Shown here piece by piece: positions 34,708-43,459 of a stretch of DNA of 64,000 nt. The translations under genes and the position numbers were made by a program. Source of the DNA: Paenibacillus montanisoli (GTDB lineage: Bacteria; Bacillota; Bacilli; Paenibacillales; Paenibacillaceae); assembly GCF_003268025.1 (NCBI RefSeq), contig NZ_QLUW01000002.1:1240001-1304000 (forward strand), read 5' to 3'. Positions within the stretch are counted from its first letter, which is position 1. Each line of letters starts with the position of its first letter. A model generated the notes under the pieces. The model was not told the origin of the DNA and did not search any database. It was given only the letters and a program-made list of their open reading frames with translations.

Positions 34708-36117
34708 CTAGCGGCTACGCACTTCAAAGATGCCGAACTTCAAGTAATGCCCTTCGTTTACGCCGACGATCTGCGGGTGATCCTTGCCTGCCGCCCGCCA
34801 TTCGATCAGCCGGAGCGTCTTGCCCGCGTCGATTGCGGCCGCCTGGATCGTCTCCAGGAACAGCTCTGGCCGCATATGGTAGGAGCAGCTTGCCGTGACG
34901 AGGTAACCGCCTTCGTTGACCAGCTTCATCCCGTGGAGGTTGATGTCCTTATAGCCCCGCACCGCGCCTTCGATCGCGGTTCTTGACTTCGTGAACGCAG
35001 GCGGGTCAAGAATGACGACGTCCCATTTGCGGCCGGCCTCGTCCATCTTCTTCGATGTGTCGACCTTCGCGGAGGCGCGGTTCATTCGCTCTTCGATTCC
35101 CTTCACTTGGCGGCGGAGATAATCGAACGCATCATCCACGACGAATTCGACCCGGTCCTCGAACCCGTTGCGGATGACGTTGCGCCGCGCCGTTTCGATG
35201 GCATGCTCGGATACGTCCAGACAGGTCACTTTCTTCGCGCCGTATTTGCAGGCGTGCAGCGTGAAGCTTCCCGTATGGGCGAAGCATTCCAGCACCGTTG
35301 CTCCGTCCCAATACGGAAACGTGACCACTTTGCCGTTCGAGTTCACCGGCACTAGCTTCTCTTCATTGAGCGAGGCCAACGTGCCGGTATCGTCGGATTG
35401 AACCGTGCCGTTAACGGGAACGGAACCGGCGGTCTTCAATTGAATGCCGCTGCGGGCACCCCAGCCAAGCATCAGCGGCGCGATGGAAGCGCGATTCTCG
35501 CGTTGGTCGAAGAAATAGCCGGTTTTCTGGCCTTCTACGATGTCCACTTCCATGTGCAGGCCATTCTCCGTTATTTCGACGATGCGCGGGCACTCTCCAT
35601 AAAGGACGCCTGTCCGCTGCTCGGTTCCTTCCAGCTCCCGGACCGAAACGTCGCTGCGCTCATATATGCCCTGCGGAGCAAAGACGTCGACAAGCGCGGC
35701 GACGATCGCATCGCGGCGGATATCCATGCCCAACGTCAGCAGCTGCACGACAAGGACGCCGCCGAACCGGTCCACGATCAGCCCCGGCAAGAAATCCGCC
35801 TCGCCATAGACAAGACGGCAGTCATGGCCCTGCACGAAACGGCTCCGATGCTGCGCGCACTGCAGGAACCGTTCCCGGAAGAACGCTTCGTCCATCGCCT
35901 CGATCGGATGATAGGAAATGGCGCGAACCGTAATTTGCGAGCTCGGGTTCCAGTAGCCCGTCGCCAAGTAGCGTCCTTGATGCGTGACAAGGTCCACCAA
36001 GTCGCCGGGCGCCGCCTCTCCTTCCACACGGTTTATTTCGCCGGCAAATACCCAGGGGTGTCCGGCCTCCAATCGTTTCTTGCGGTCACGCTGCAAAATC
36101 GCCTTCGCGCGTTCCAT
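34708..36117 (-). CDS. Class I SAM-dependent rRNA (cytosine-C5)-methyltransferase, RlmI-like
   Basis: A 469-residue protein with an N-terminal PUA-type RNA-binding domain (KRLEAGHPWVFAGEINRVEG, about 14-33), a ferredoxin-like central part, and a C-terminal Rossmann methyltransferase. Motif I is VLECFAHTGSFTLHACKYGA (about 275-294) and the catalytic region is VVILDPPAFTKSRTAIEGAVRGYKDIN. RlmI of E. coli methylates C1962 of 23S rRNA; this gene belongs to the same family but the target is inferred. About 55 residues (roughly 216-270, Gly/Ser/Thr/Val-rich) are inserted between GYFFDQRENR and motif I, where relatives are short. GAAGAG lies about 6 nt before the ATG. Confidence 0.88.
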   Translation of the reverse strand: MERAKAILQRDRKKRLEAGHPWVFAGEINRVEGEAAPGDLVDLVTHQGRYLATGYWNPSSQITVRAISYHPIEAMDEAFFRERFLQCAQHRSRFVQGHDCRLVYGEADFLPGLIVDRFGGVLVVQLLTLGMDIRRDAIVAALVDVFAPQGIYERSDVSVRELEGTEQRTGVLYGECPRIVEITENGLHMEVDIVEGQKTGYFFDQRENRASIAPLMLGWGARSGIQLKTAGSVPVNGTVQSDDTGTLASLNEEKLVPVNSNGKVVTFPYWDGATVLECFAHTGSFTLHACKYGAKKVTCLDVSEHAIETARRNVIRNGFEDRVEFVVDDAFDYLRRQVKGIEERMNRASAKVDTSKKMDEAGRKWDVVILDPPAFTKSRTAIEGAVRGYKDINLHGMKLVNEGGYLVTASCSYHMRPELFLETIQAAAIDAGKTLRLIEWRAAGKDHPQIVGVNEGHYLKFGIFEVRSR

Positions 36118-36220
36118 CGTTGCTCTTCATCCTTTCGGCAGCTTTGCAAGGCCGTACTTGTCATGCTCGTCCCGCCTGCTGCATATGTATCGTTATTCTT
36201 AGTTAAAGGAGCGTTCCACC

Positions 36221-37204
36221 ATGCTGACTTTCATTTTGTTCCGCATGCTTGGCGGATTTATCGTCTTCATGCTCGGCATGAGGGCGATGGAGCTGGCGAT
36301 GCACCGCTCCGTCGGCCATCGGCTCCAGGACGTGCTGCGCAAATCGACCGCGACCCCGCTGCACGGCTTGCTGGTCGGTACAGCAACAACGGCTGTACTG
36401 CAGAGCAGCACAGCCGTTACCGTTATCGCGATTGGACTGGTCAACGCCGGCGTGCTCACCTTTCCGCGCACGCTAGGCATTATTCTTGGCACGAACATCG
36501 GAACCTGCCTCACGACCGAACTGATCGGACTCAATTTGGGCAGCCTCGGCTGGCCGCTGTTGAAGCTATCGCTCGCCGCTTGGCTGCTGACCGCGCTGTT
36601 CGGCGAGATCGGGCTTGGCGGCGGCAGCCGTGCAGGACGCTGGCTGAGCCGGTTCTTGTTCCCGCTGCGCAATGCGAGCGTAGTGATCGGCGGCTTCGCC
36701 TTGCTGCTGATCGGCATCGCCCTCATGCAGTCCGTCGCGCCCGCCGTACAGGCGACGGACTTCTTCCGAAGCTTCATGAGCCGCGCGGAGGACAGCGTCC
36801 TCTGGGGGCTTGCAGCAGGAACCGTGCTGACGGCCGCCGTTCACAGCAGCGCCGCCGTCATAGGCATCGTCATGGGGCTTGCGGAATCCGGCGCGATGCC
36901 TCTTGAAGTCGGCGTCGCTATCGTACTCGGCGCCAATGTCGGGACATGCGTAACCGCCGTATTAGCCGCGATCGGAGGGACGCCGTCCGGCCGCTTCGTC
37001 GCTTTGTCGCATGTGCTGCTCAACGTCGGAGGAGCCGTTCTATTCGCGCCGCTTGCAGGCGAGCTCGGTGCGATCACGGCATCGCTGACTCCTTCGCCGT
37101 CAGGACAAATTGCCCATGCCCAGACGATTTTCAACATCCTCTGCTCCTTGATCGCACTGCCGATCTGCTATCTTCCGCGGCTTCGAAAACTTACCTCGGC
37201 TTAA
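36221..37204 (+). CDS. Na/Pi cotransporter family protein
   Basis: A 327-residue membrane protein with the two inverted signature repeats of the sodium:phosphate cotransporter II family: TTAVLQSSTAVTVIAIGLV (about 56-74) and LTAAVHSSAAVIGIVMGLAE. Each is followed by a second glycine motif, LGTNIGTCLTTE and LGANVGTCVTAV. AAAGGAG sits 9 nt before the ATG. The C-terminal PhoU-like domain found in longer relatives is missing, so this is the short form. It is divergent from the methyltransferase gene, and its stop is only 7 bp from the stop of the convergent NUDIX gene. Phosphate or another anion could be the substrate. Confidence 0.92.
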   Translation: MLTFILFRMLGGFIVFMLGMRAMELAMHRSVGHRLQDVLRKSTATPLHGLLVGTATTAVLQSSTAVTVIAIGLVNAGVLTFPRTLGIILGTNIGTCLTTELIGLNLGSLGWPLLKLSLAAWLLTALFGEIGLGGGSRAGRWLSRFLFPLRNASVVIGGFALLLIGIALMQSVAPAVQATDFFRSFMSRAEDSVLWGLAAGTVLTAAVHSSAAVIGIVMGLAESGAMPLEVGVAIVLGANVGTCVTAVLAAIGGTPSGRFVALSHVLLNVGGAVLFAPLAGELGAITASLTPSPSGQIAHAQTIFNILCSLIALPICYLPRLRKLTSA

Positions 37205-37211
37205 GCTTCCG

Positions 37212-37646
37212 CTAGCTACCGTTCACGTTAAGTCCAAGCAGGCGCAGCGCTCCGGCAAGAATCCGGTCATTGTTGTTGTATCCGGACTGCCTCTGCCTGC
37301 GCCATGCTTCCATCGGCTCGAACCATTCCACGCCGCGGATCTCCTCCACCTGCGCCTGCAGCTTGCCGCCTACAGCCTCCACTAAGTAATAGTGGACTTC
37401 CTTATCGACAAGCCCTTTGGACTCATGGTTGTATTTGTACTTGATCTGGTCGATCGGCGATACGATGACGCCTTCCATCCCGGTCTCTTCGACGATTTCG
37501 CGAAGGGCTGTTTGCTCAATGGTTTCGCCCGGCTCCATTTTGCCTTTCGGGAGCGATATTTTGCCGTAACGGTCCTGGATCAGCTGCACCTGCAGCTCAC
37601 CGTTCACCTTACGGAATACGACTCCGCCCGCTGAAATTTCCTTCAT
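37212..37646 (-). CDS. NUDIX hydrolase
   Basis: A small pyrophosphohydrolase. The NUDIX box GKMEPGETIEQTALREIVEETGM matches GX5EX7REUXEEXGU exactly. The domain starts at residue 2 (KEISAGGVVFR) when the ATG at 37646 is used. That ATG has AAGGGGG 8 nt upstream, while an ATG 30 bp earlier has none, so 144 residues are annotated. The lysine-rich KISLPKGK before the box resembles diadenosine polyphosphate or RNA 5'-pyrophosphate hydrolases, but NUDIX substrates cannot be assigned from sequence alone. It lies downstream of mtaB on the same strand. Confidence 0.92.
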   Translation of the reverse strand: MKEISAGGVVFRKVNGELQVQLIQDRYGKISLPKGKMEPGETIEQTALREIVEETGMEGVIVSPIDQIKYKYNHESKGLVDKEVHYYLVEAVGGKLQAQVEEIRGVEWFEPMEAWRRQRQSGYNNNDRILAGALRLLGLNVNGS

Positions 37647-37704
37647 CTTGAGTACCCCCTTCGCGCTTTTTGGCACTTATACGGTTACGCTCCTATGTAC
37701 AGCA

Positions 37705-37745
37705 AGGATTCTTGTCGCGCCCTATCCGGGCCGCTTAAGAATCCT
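37705..37745 (-). other. Inverted repeat between mtaB and the NUDIX gene
   Basis: Perfect 9-bp arms, AGGATTCTT and AAGAATCCT, enclose a 23-base GC-rich loop about 20 bp after the mtaB stop. No T-run follows, so it is not a standard intrinsic terminator. It could stabilise the 3' end or be processed. Confidence 0.45.
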
Positions 37746-37765
37746 CGCAGCTTTGTCGTTGACGC

Positions 37766-39157
37766 TTACGCCTGCATCGCTTGCGGCTCTGCTGCGCGAA
37801 TGGCCGTTTCCGGGCGTACGGCGGACGCGGTATGGCTGTCGATGACCCGCACCAGCTGACCGTAGCATTCGTTAACGCCGGCTTCGGTAATTTTCACTCG
37901 GCACAGCTCGCCGATGAGCGATTCCGAGCCTTCGAAGACAATTTGAATGTAGTTGTCGGAATAGCCCATGATGCGGCCTGAGCCTTCCGAACCTTTATGC
38001 TCTCGCTCAGGGATGACATCAAGCACTTCACCGACATATTTCTTCCCGTATTCGAGCTGCATCCGCTCGGACAGGTCGATGAGCTTATGGACGCGCTCGT
38101 TTTTCACTTCTTCGTCGATCTGATTCTCCATCCGCGCGGCAGGCGTTCCCGTCCGCTTGGAGTACGGGAATACATGCATCTCTGCAAAGCCCATTTGCTC
38201 CATGAACGCAAATCCGTTCTCGAACATCTCATCCGTCTCGCCAGGGAAGCCGACGATGACGTCCGTCGTGATCGCGACGCCAGGCATCGCTTCGTGAAGC
38301 AGCTTGATTTTCTCGGCGAATTGCTCCACCGTGTATTTGCGGCGCATCCGCTTCAGCACGTCATTGTCGCCCGCCTGCAGCGGAATATGAAGGTGGCGGC
38401 ACATTTTGCTGGAACGGTTCAGCACGTCGATCATCGCCTCATCGATCTGGCTCGCTTCAATGGAGCTGATCCGAATCCGCTCGAGTCCTTCGATCGCATC
38501 AAGATCCCAAAGCAGATCCGATAAACGGTAGTTCTCCATATCATCACCATAACCGCCTGTATGAATGCCTGTAAGCACAATTTCTTTGTAACCGGCTTCG
38601 ACCAGCTGGCGGGCTTGGTTGATGACGCTTTGCGGATCGCGGCTGCGGGACAGACCGCGCGACCACGGGATGATGCAGAAGGTGCAGAAGTTGTTGCAGC
38701 CTTCCTGGATTTTCAGAAACGCGCGCGTGCGCTCCGCAAAATCCGGCACGTCGAGCTCTTCAAACTCGCGCGTCTTCATAATGTTGCGGACCGCGTTGAC
38801 CGGCTTGCGCTCCCGCTGCAAATCGGCAATATACGACATCAGCTTGTCCCGGTCCTGTGTTCCGATGACAAGATCGACGCCCTCGATCGCGAGAATTTCC
38901 GCAGGCGAGGTTTGGGCGTAGCAGCCCGTAACCGCGATGACCGCGTCCGGGTTGCGGCGAATCGCACGGCGGATAATTTGCCGGCTCTTCTTGTCCCCCG
39001 TATTCGTGACGGTGCACGTATTGATCAAATAAACATCAGCTGTAGTCGTTTCGAAGTCGACCTGCTCATAGCCTTCGTTCTTGAACAGCTGCCAGATCGC
39101 TTCCGTATCGTAGAAGTTAACTTTGCAGCCTAGTGTGTAAAAAGCAACCGATGGCAT
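37766..39157 (-). CDS. mtaB: tRNA t6A37 methylthiotransferase MtaB
   Basis: A radical-SAM enzyme that converts t6A to ms2t6A at position 37 of ANN-reading tRNAs. The N-terminal UPF0004 domain carries the auxiliary-cluster cysteines C11, C48 and C79 (TLGCKVN, INTCTVTN, VTGCYAQ). The radical-SAM cluster cysteines are C154, C158 and C161 (GCNNFCTFC). A TRAM RNA-binding domain (GKKYVGEVLDVIPERE...) follows. The length of 463 residues is close to B. subtilis MtaB (YqeV). It starts 5 bp after the rsmE stop, inside a conserved RNA-modification block. GGGAGG is about 12 nt before the ATG. Confidence 0.97.
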   Translation of the reverse strand: MPSVAFYTLGCKVNFYDTEAIWQLFKNEGYEQVDFETTTADVYLINTCTVTNTGDKKSRQIIRRAIRRNPDAVIAVTGCYAQTSPAEILAIEGVDLVIGTQDRDKLMSYIADLQRERKPVNAVRNIMKTREFEELDVPDFAERTRAFLKIQEGCNNFCTFCIIPWSRGLSRSRDPQSVINQARQLVEAGYKEIVLTGIHTGGYGDDMENYRLSDLLWDLDAIEGLERIRISSIEASQIDEAMIDVLNRSSKMCRHLHIPLQAGDNDVLKRMRRKYTVEQFAEKIKLLHEAMPGVAITTDVIVGFPGETDEMFENGFAFMEQMGFAEMHVFPYSKRTGTPAARMENQIDEEVKNERVHKLIDLSERMQLEYGKKYVGEVLDVIPEREHKGSEGSGRIMGYSDNYIQIVFEGSESLIGELCRVKITEAGVNECYGQLVRVIDSHTASAVRPETAIRAAEPQAMQA

Positions 39158-39162
39158 AGTTG

Positions 39163-39927
39163 TTAAACGCCTCCCATTTCTCCGGATTCATACATGAGGC
39201 AGGCGAGTCCAACCATCGCAGCGGTTTCCGTGCGTAAGATTCGCTTGCCTAGGCCGACAATGACGGCGCCAGCCTCTTCTGCTTCCTCGGCTTCACGTTC
39301 CGTGAAGCCTCCTTCGGGTCCGACGATGAGCAGGATAGTCCGCTCCTCGTCTCCCCAGCCTTCAGCGCGGGCAGCAATCGCATCGCGCAATCCGTGCCCG
39401 CCGCCTTCCTTCTCATAACAAAACAGCGCCAAGTCGTAGTCAGGAATGCGAGCGGCCAGCTCCCGCCAGGACGCCACCGGCTCAATCGCCGGAATGCGGC
39501 TGCGGTGCGCCTGCTCGGCAGCTTCCTTCGCAATCTTGCCCCAACGGTCAAGCCGCTTGGCTTCTTTCTTCTCATCATATTGAACGATCATCCGCTGGGA
39601 TTGAAACGGCAGAAAGCTTGCGGCGCCGATTTCCGTTCCCTTCTGAATGACGATTTCCATTTTATCGCCCTTCGGCAAGCTTTGCGCGACGGTCACGGTC
39701 CAAACCGGCTCCCCGCTAAACGGCAGCCATTCGGCCACCTCCGCCTCAACCTTGCCCGGTGACAAGGAACGGATCGTCGCTTGCGCGACCCGAGCGCGGC
39801 CGTCGCTGACAATGATGGCGTCGCCGGCTTCCATCCGCATCACGCGAGATACATGATGGGCATCGTCGCCTGTGAGCACAACGCGATTGTCCGTTATCTG
39901 CTCCGGCGTGACAAAATATCGTTGCAT
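39163..39927 (-). CDS. rsmE: 16S rRNA m3U1498 methyltransferase RsmE
   Basis: A SPOUT-class methyltransferase for 16S rRNA U1498. The product begins MQRYFVTPEQ, continues LTGDDAHHVSRVMRMEAGD (PUA-like N-domain), and has the knot motifs LLIVGPEGGFTEREAEEA and LGKRILRTETA that bind SAM. The frame is open 37 codons further upstream, but MQRYF is where the family begins and GAAAGG lies about 11 nt before it, so 39927 is annotated (254 aa). It sits between the M50 protease gene and mtaB. In B. subtilis the order prmA-rsmE-mtaB is contiguous. Confidence 0.96.
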   Translation of the reverse strand: MQRYFVTPEQITDNRVVLTGDDAHHVSRVMRMEAGDAIIVSDGRARVAQATIRSLSPGKVEAEVAEWLPFSGEPVWTVTVAQSLPKGDKMEIVIQKGTEIGAASFLPFQSQRMIVQYDEKKEAKRLDRWGKIAKEAAEQAHRSRIPAIEPVASWRELAARIPDYDLALFCYEKEGGGHGLRDAIAARAEGWGDEERTILLIVGPEGGFTEREAEEAEEAGAVIVGLGKRILRTETAAMVGLACLMYESGEMGGV

Positions 39928-40065
39928 CGTTGGCAGAACCTTTCCAGTCAAATCACAGACCGCAATCGATGGGCCCATGTCAAAACTCCAACCTACATCA
40001 TACACGTTTTGCTCCCGCTCCGCTAGGTGGTTAAACATTTTCCAGAGACGGCGAACTTGAGCGGA

Positions 40066-40773
40066 TTACATCAGGAAATCAGTCCACAGCGTGGGCCAGT
40101 CAACCGGCGAGAATACCTGCTCGAACGTATCCCGGCAGAACAGGAAAATGTCGATCCAAACCGAGAAGAGCGGATCCAGCGTCTCGCGGCGGAGTGCAGG
40201 AATAAAGACGATCAAAAGGAAAAGGAATATCCCCCACTGCGCGTGCTGGTCCATTTTGATCCGCACTTTCAGTGGCACCAAATCTTGAATGATTCTATAG
40301 CCGTCCAGCGGCGGAACCGGAATAAGGTTAAACAAAAACAGCAGTACGTTAATCGTAATCAAATAATAGGAAAAATGCCCGATCGCTTGTTGAACGCCAT
40401 GCGAAGCCGAATTCAAGTAGCCGCTCTCATTTACAAGATAGACCAATAAAATGCCAACGACCGCAGTCAGCAAATTGCTGAGCGGCCCCACCGCCGATAC
40501 GACAATGCCCATCAACCGGGGATGCTTGAAGCGTCCCCGGTTGACCGGGACAGGCCTGGCCCAGCCAAAGCCCGCGACAAGAAGAAGAATCGTCCCCATC
40601 ACATCGAGATGGGCGCGAGGGTTCAGCGTCACCCGGCCGGCATCGTAGGCCGTGCGGTCGCCGAACTTATAGGCGCTGTAGGCATGGGCGAACTCGTGCA
40701 GCGTGAATGCGATCATCAAGACGAGAAAGATAAAAGGCAAATCCTTCAGCGGATACCACAAAAAGTCCTGCAC
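40066..40773 (-). CDS. Site-2 protease family (M50) intramembrane metalloprotease
   Basis: A 235-residue polytopic membrane protein of the rhomboid-independent site-2 protease family. The zinc site is H26-E-F-A-H30 in FTLHEFAHAYSAYKFGD. The third ligand region is NLIPVPPLDGYRI, typical of the short M50 group without a PDZ domain. About five helices are predicted. The GTG start at 40773 has GGGGGAG 8 nt upstream. It lies 40 bp downstream of prmA and is absent from the same position in B. subtilis. The substrate is unknown; short M50 proteases often clear membrane-anchored regulators. Confidence 0.9.
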   Translation of the reverse strand: MQDFLWYPLKDLPFIFLVLMIAFTLHEFAHAYSAYKFGDRTAYDAGRVTLNPRAHLDVMGTILLLVAGFGWARPVPVNRGRFKHPRLMGIVVSAVGPLSNLLTAVVGILLVYLVNESGYLNSASHGVQQAIGHFSYYLITINVLLFLFNLIPVPPLDGYRIIQDLVPLKVRIKMDQHAQWGIFLFLLIVFIPALRRETLDPLFSVWIDIFLFCRDTFEQVFSPVDWPTLWTDFLM

Positions 40774-40813
40774 CGGTTGTTCTCCCCCTAAACGTTTTTA
40801 CGAAGTTTCATGC

Positions 40814-41791
40814 TTACTCCGGTTTTTTCGCTACGAAAGCAATCCAATCCTGATCGCGCTGGCGATCGATAATCGTAAATCCGGCTTGCGCGAGGCCGGC
40901 CTCGACGGCTTCCTCCTTGTTCTTGAAAATACCCGAAGCGATGTACGTGCCGCCTGGCTTGAGCGCCGCGTATACATCGTCAATGAACAGCAAAATGATC
41001 TCCGCGAGGATGTTCGCAACGACGACATCAACCGGAACCGTGACGTTCAGCTGCACTGCCGATTCGCCGCCGGTATTCAGTACGCCAAGCAGGTCGCTGA
41101 GATGGACCTGAATCTTGTCCTCCAGCTTGTTCAGCTTCGTATTCTCTATCGCGGAGCTGACCGCGATCGGGTCCAGGTCCAGCGCAAGCACGCGGCGCGC
41201 GCCCAGCAGTATAGCGCCGATCGCCAAAATACCGGAGCCGGTCCCTACATCGATCACTTCTTCATCGCCCGTGATGACGGTCTCCAGCGTGCGCAGGCAA
41301 AGCGCCGTCGTCGGATGCGTGCCCGTCCCGAACGCCATGCCCGGATCAAGCTCGATGATCCGCTCTTCCGGCAATGGCGAGTATTCTTCCCATGTCGGCT
41401 TGATGGTGAGCCGCTCCGAGACGCGAATCGGCTTGAAATATTGCTTCCACGCGGTTGCCCAGTCTTCTTCGTCGACAATCGCTCTTGTAATCTTATAATC
41501 TCCCGGATCGATATCGAATTCGCGCAGCTGATCGATCTTCTCCGGCAGCTCCGCCATCAGCGCGTCAATGTCCGTATCGACCTCGGAGAAGTAACCTTTA
41601 ATGACCGCTTCGCCTTCCGGAATATCGTTAAGCGGGTGCTCATACCATTGCCCTAGCGAGGTGTCCCGCTGTTTGTTCAGCGTGCCCGATTCTTCAATGG
41701 ATACGCCATCGGCATCCATTTCATGCAAGAAGTTCGAAATCATCTCGATCGCTTCTTCCGTCGTCGAGATTGTCAGCTCATGCCATTTCAC
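40814..41791 (-). CDS. prmA: Ribosomal protein L11 methyltransferase
   Basis: PrmA trimethylates ribosomal protein L11. The N-terminal substrate-binding domain (WHELTISTTEEAIEMISNFL) and the catalytic Rossmann domain are both present: FGTGTHPTTALCLRTLE, then motif I VIDVGTGSGILAIGAILLGA and the post-I LALDLDPIAV. The NILAEIILLFIDDVYAALKPGG stretch is also typical. The length (325) is that of Bacillus PrmA. The start is GTG at 41791 with AGGGGG 10 nt upstream. In B. subtilis prmA directly follows dnaJ; here four extra genes separate them. Confidence 0.97.
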   Translation of the reverse strand: MKWHELTISTTEEAIEMISNFLHEMDADGVSIEESGTLNKQRDTSLGQWYEHPLNDIPEGEAVIKGYFSEVDTDIDALMAELPEKIDQLREFDIDPGDYKITRAIVDEEDWATAWKQYFKPIRVSERLTIKPTWEEYSPLPEERIIELDPGMAFGTGTHPTTALCLRTLETVITGDEEVIDVGTGSGILAIGAILLGARRVLALDLDPIAVSSAIENTKLNKLEDKIQVHLSDLLGVLNTGGESAVQLNVTVPVDVVVANILAEIILLFIDDVYAALKPGGTYIASGIFKNKEEAVEAGLAQAGFTIIDRQRDQDWIAFVAKKPE

Positions 41792-41879
41792 TTGTAAAGA
41801 TCCCCCTGATCGCGTTAGATGTTCTAATTGTCATTTTAAACCTATCTTGTCTATTCTACACTAGAAGGCCGCCGCATAC

Positions 41880-41922
41880 AAAAAAACAAGCCCCTGCGGC
41901 CGAAGCAGCCGCAGAGACTTGT
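41880..41922 (-). terminator. Terminator of the cupin-Gfo/Idh pair
   Basis: The stem ACAAG...CTGCGGC pairs with GCCGCAG...CTTGT (two mismatches) around a 7-base TGCTTCG loop. Seven Ts follow on the minus strand, 6 bp after the dehydrogenase stop. Confidence 0.93.
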
Positions 41923-41927
41923 ATCGT

Positions 41928-42947
41928 TTACTTGATATAGGTTGCCGGATACGAAACGGACCCGGTTTTAGCAGAGTCTGAGAAAGCGATGAGCGCGGCC
42001 AGCGTATGAAGGTTATCCCGGCCGGACAAAGCAGGCTCGCCGCCGTCCTGAATACGTGCCGCAAACTCGGCCAGCACGCTGTGGATCCCTTGCTTCGAAT
42101 CCGGCAGCGGCCCGTTTTCGTAGGAGATGAACCGTTTATTTTGCTGCGCGTCGACGATGTAAACGCCGTAGCCTTGGCCGAGATCGCCCAGATGGATCGA
42201 GCCTTCCTGGCACTGAATGCGCCATTCGCCTTCCCATGGGGAGGATAACCCTTTCGAAACGAGGCTGCCCAGGTAGAAAACCGGCATGCCGTTATCCAGC
42301 TCCATGCTGGCTTGTACGTTCGGATGGCCTTTGTACATGCTGCCTTCGATGTTCCACGTCTTGCCGGACACGGACTTGATGTTGGATTCAAACAAATAGC
42401 GAATCATATCCACATGGTGAACAGCCATTTCAAGCAGCATGAAATTGTCCATCACCTGCTGATAGTCTTTGCCGAAATGATCGTAGAAAAATTGCGCCTG
42501 CACGAAGAGCGGCTGGCCGACTTCGCCGATGGCGTTTTTGAGCGAGAGCACATGGTTCTGGTACCGGTAATTTTGGCTGACCATCAGAATAAGCCCTTTT
42601 TGCTTCGCCAGCCCGACAAGCTCGCAGGCTTCGCCGATATCGAGCACGAACGGCTTCTCGACGAGCACATGCAAGCCTTGCTCCAAGGCCGCTTTGCAGA
42701 TCTCATAATGGTAAGGGGAAGCCGCCGTGACGAAGACGGCATCCGCCTCAAGCGCCGCAAACGCTTCCTTGTAATCGGTGAAGCAATTCTCTTCCGGAAC
42801 TCCGAGTTCCGCCGCGCAATTCTTGAGCCGATCCGGGTTGATCTCCGCAACGCCCGCATAGCGGAAATCCTCGGAGGCCTTCACGAAATGAAGAGCAACC
42901 CCGAAACCGTGCATGCCGAGCCCGACTTGAATCAATTTCAATGTCAT
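41928..42947 (-). CDS. Gfo/Idh/MocA family oxidoreductase, paired with a cupin
   Basis: A second NAD(P)-dependent sugar-type dehydrogenase (339 aa), not a close copy of the one at 26-27 kb. The cofactor motif is LIQVGLGMHGFGVAL, the catalytic-lysine motif is VLVEKPFVLDIGEA, and the substrate domain shows MLLEMAVHHVDMIRYLF. It overlaps the upstream cupin gene by 4 bp (ATGA), so the products are probably made in fixed proportion and act on the same compound. The pair sits between dnaJ and prmA, with its own upstream palindrome and terminator, as an inserted metabolic cassette. The substrate is unknown; cupin plus Gfo/Idh suggests a modified sugar or uronate. Confidence 0.9.
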   Translation of the reverse strand: MTLKLIQVGLGMHGFGVALHFVKASEDFRYAGVAEINPDRLKNCAAELGVPEENCFTDYKEAFAALEADAVFVTAASPYHYEICKAALEQGLHVLVEKPFVLDIGEACELVGLAKQKGLILMVSQNYRYQNHVLSLKNAIGEVGQPLFVQAQFFYDHFGKDYQQVMDNFMLLEMAVHHVDMIRYLFESNIKSVSGKTWNIEGSMYKGHPNVQASMELDNGMPVFYLGSLVSKGLSSPWEGEWRIQCQEGSIHLGDLGQGYGVYIVDAQQNKRFISYENGPLPDSKQGIHSVLAEFAARIQDGGEPALSGRDNLHTLAALIAFSDSAKTGSVSYPATYIK

Positions 42948-43273
42948 TTTACGTCGTCAACCCCTTTGAATAAATAACCGACCCGTCCGCCTTCCGGCAT
43001 AATTCCGTAAATATAAACGGCAACCATCTCCTCCGTCACGACCAGGGAATGCTCGTCGCCCCGCTTCGTCAGCACCATGTCGCCAGGGCCGATCTCATAC
43101 GTGTCGCCTTCCGTCGTACATGTGCCACTGCCGCTTATAATGATCCAATATTCGTTGGCGTCATGATAGTGCAGTTTTACGATATCGCCGACCTTCAGGT
43201 GGTTAATGCCGTAATGGCTGAGCTCGCTCCATTCGGGGTAAACTTGCGTGCTATTGTAATAATTGACAGGCAC
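42944..43273 (-). CDS. Small cupin-domain protein
   Basis: A 109-residue single-domain cupin. Motif 1 is HYHDANEYWIIISGSG, with H35, H37 and E41 as probable metal ligands. Motif 2 is GPGDMVLTKRGDEHSLVV, with its His as the fourth ligand. It could be a sugar isomerase, epimerase or binding protein. The GTG start at 43273 has GAGGAGG 8 nt upstream. It is the first gene of a two-gene operon with a Gfo/Idh dehydrogenase, overlapping it by 4 bp. Confidence 0.88.
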   Translation of the reverse strand: MPVNYYNSTQVYPEWSELSHYGINHLKVGDIVKLHYHDANEYWIIISGSGTCTTEGDTYEIGPGDMVLTKRGDEHSLVVTEEMVAVYIYGIMPEGGRVGYLFKGVDDVK

Positions 43274-43361
43274 CTTTGGTTCCTCCTCGGGCTTGGTTCG
43301 CTATTGGTTTTGGTTCTACTTGGTTCTACTTCGTCATTCTATGTTCATATTGCCACAGGTC

Positions 43362-43371
43362 GAAACGTTTC
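43362..43371. promoter_or_regulatory. Palindrome GAAACGTTTC, possible LacI-type operator
   Basis: A perfect 10-bp palindrome with central CG, about 90 bp upstream of the cupin start, flanked by TGT and CGA. LacI/CcpA-family regulators bind sites of this type. Next to it, the 10-bp unit TGGTTCTACT is tandemly duplicated (43311-43330). No regulator gene is adjacent. Confidence 0.35.
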
Positions 43372-43404
43372 ACAAGGCTGGATAATCTCATCTGGTTCGT
43401 TAAA

Positions 43405-43455
43405 GCAAAAAAGACCGAGTCCAGAGCAGATTGTCCTGCCCCTAACTCGGTCTCT
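43405..43455 (-). terminator. Terminator of the YfhD-like small-gene pair
   Basis: AGACCGAGT (43412-43420) and ACTCGGTCT (43445-43453) form the stem, and six Ts follow on the minus strand. It lies just after the stop of the 64-residue gene. Confidence 0.9.
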
Positions 43456-43459
43456 AATC

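Noticed and set aside
35398..36906. A 502-codon plus-strand frame opposite the rRNA methyltransferase and running into the Na/Pi gene
   Set aside because: It overlaps two well-supported genes in wrong frames and has the Arg/His-rich composition of a shadow frame.
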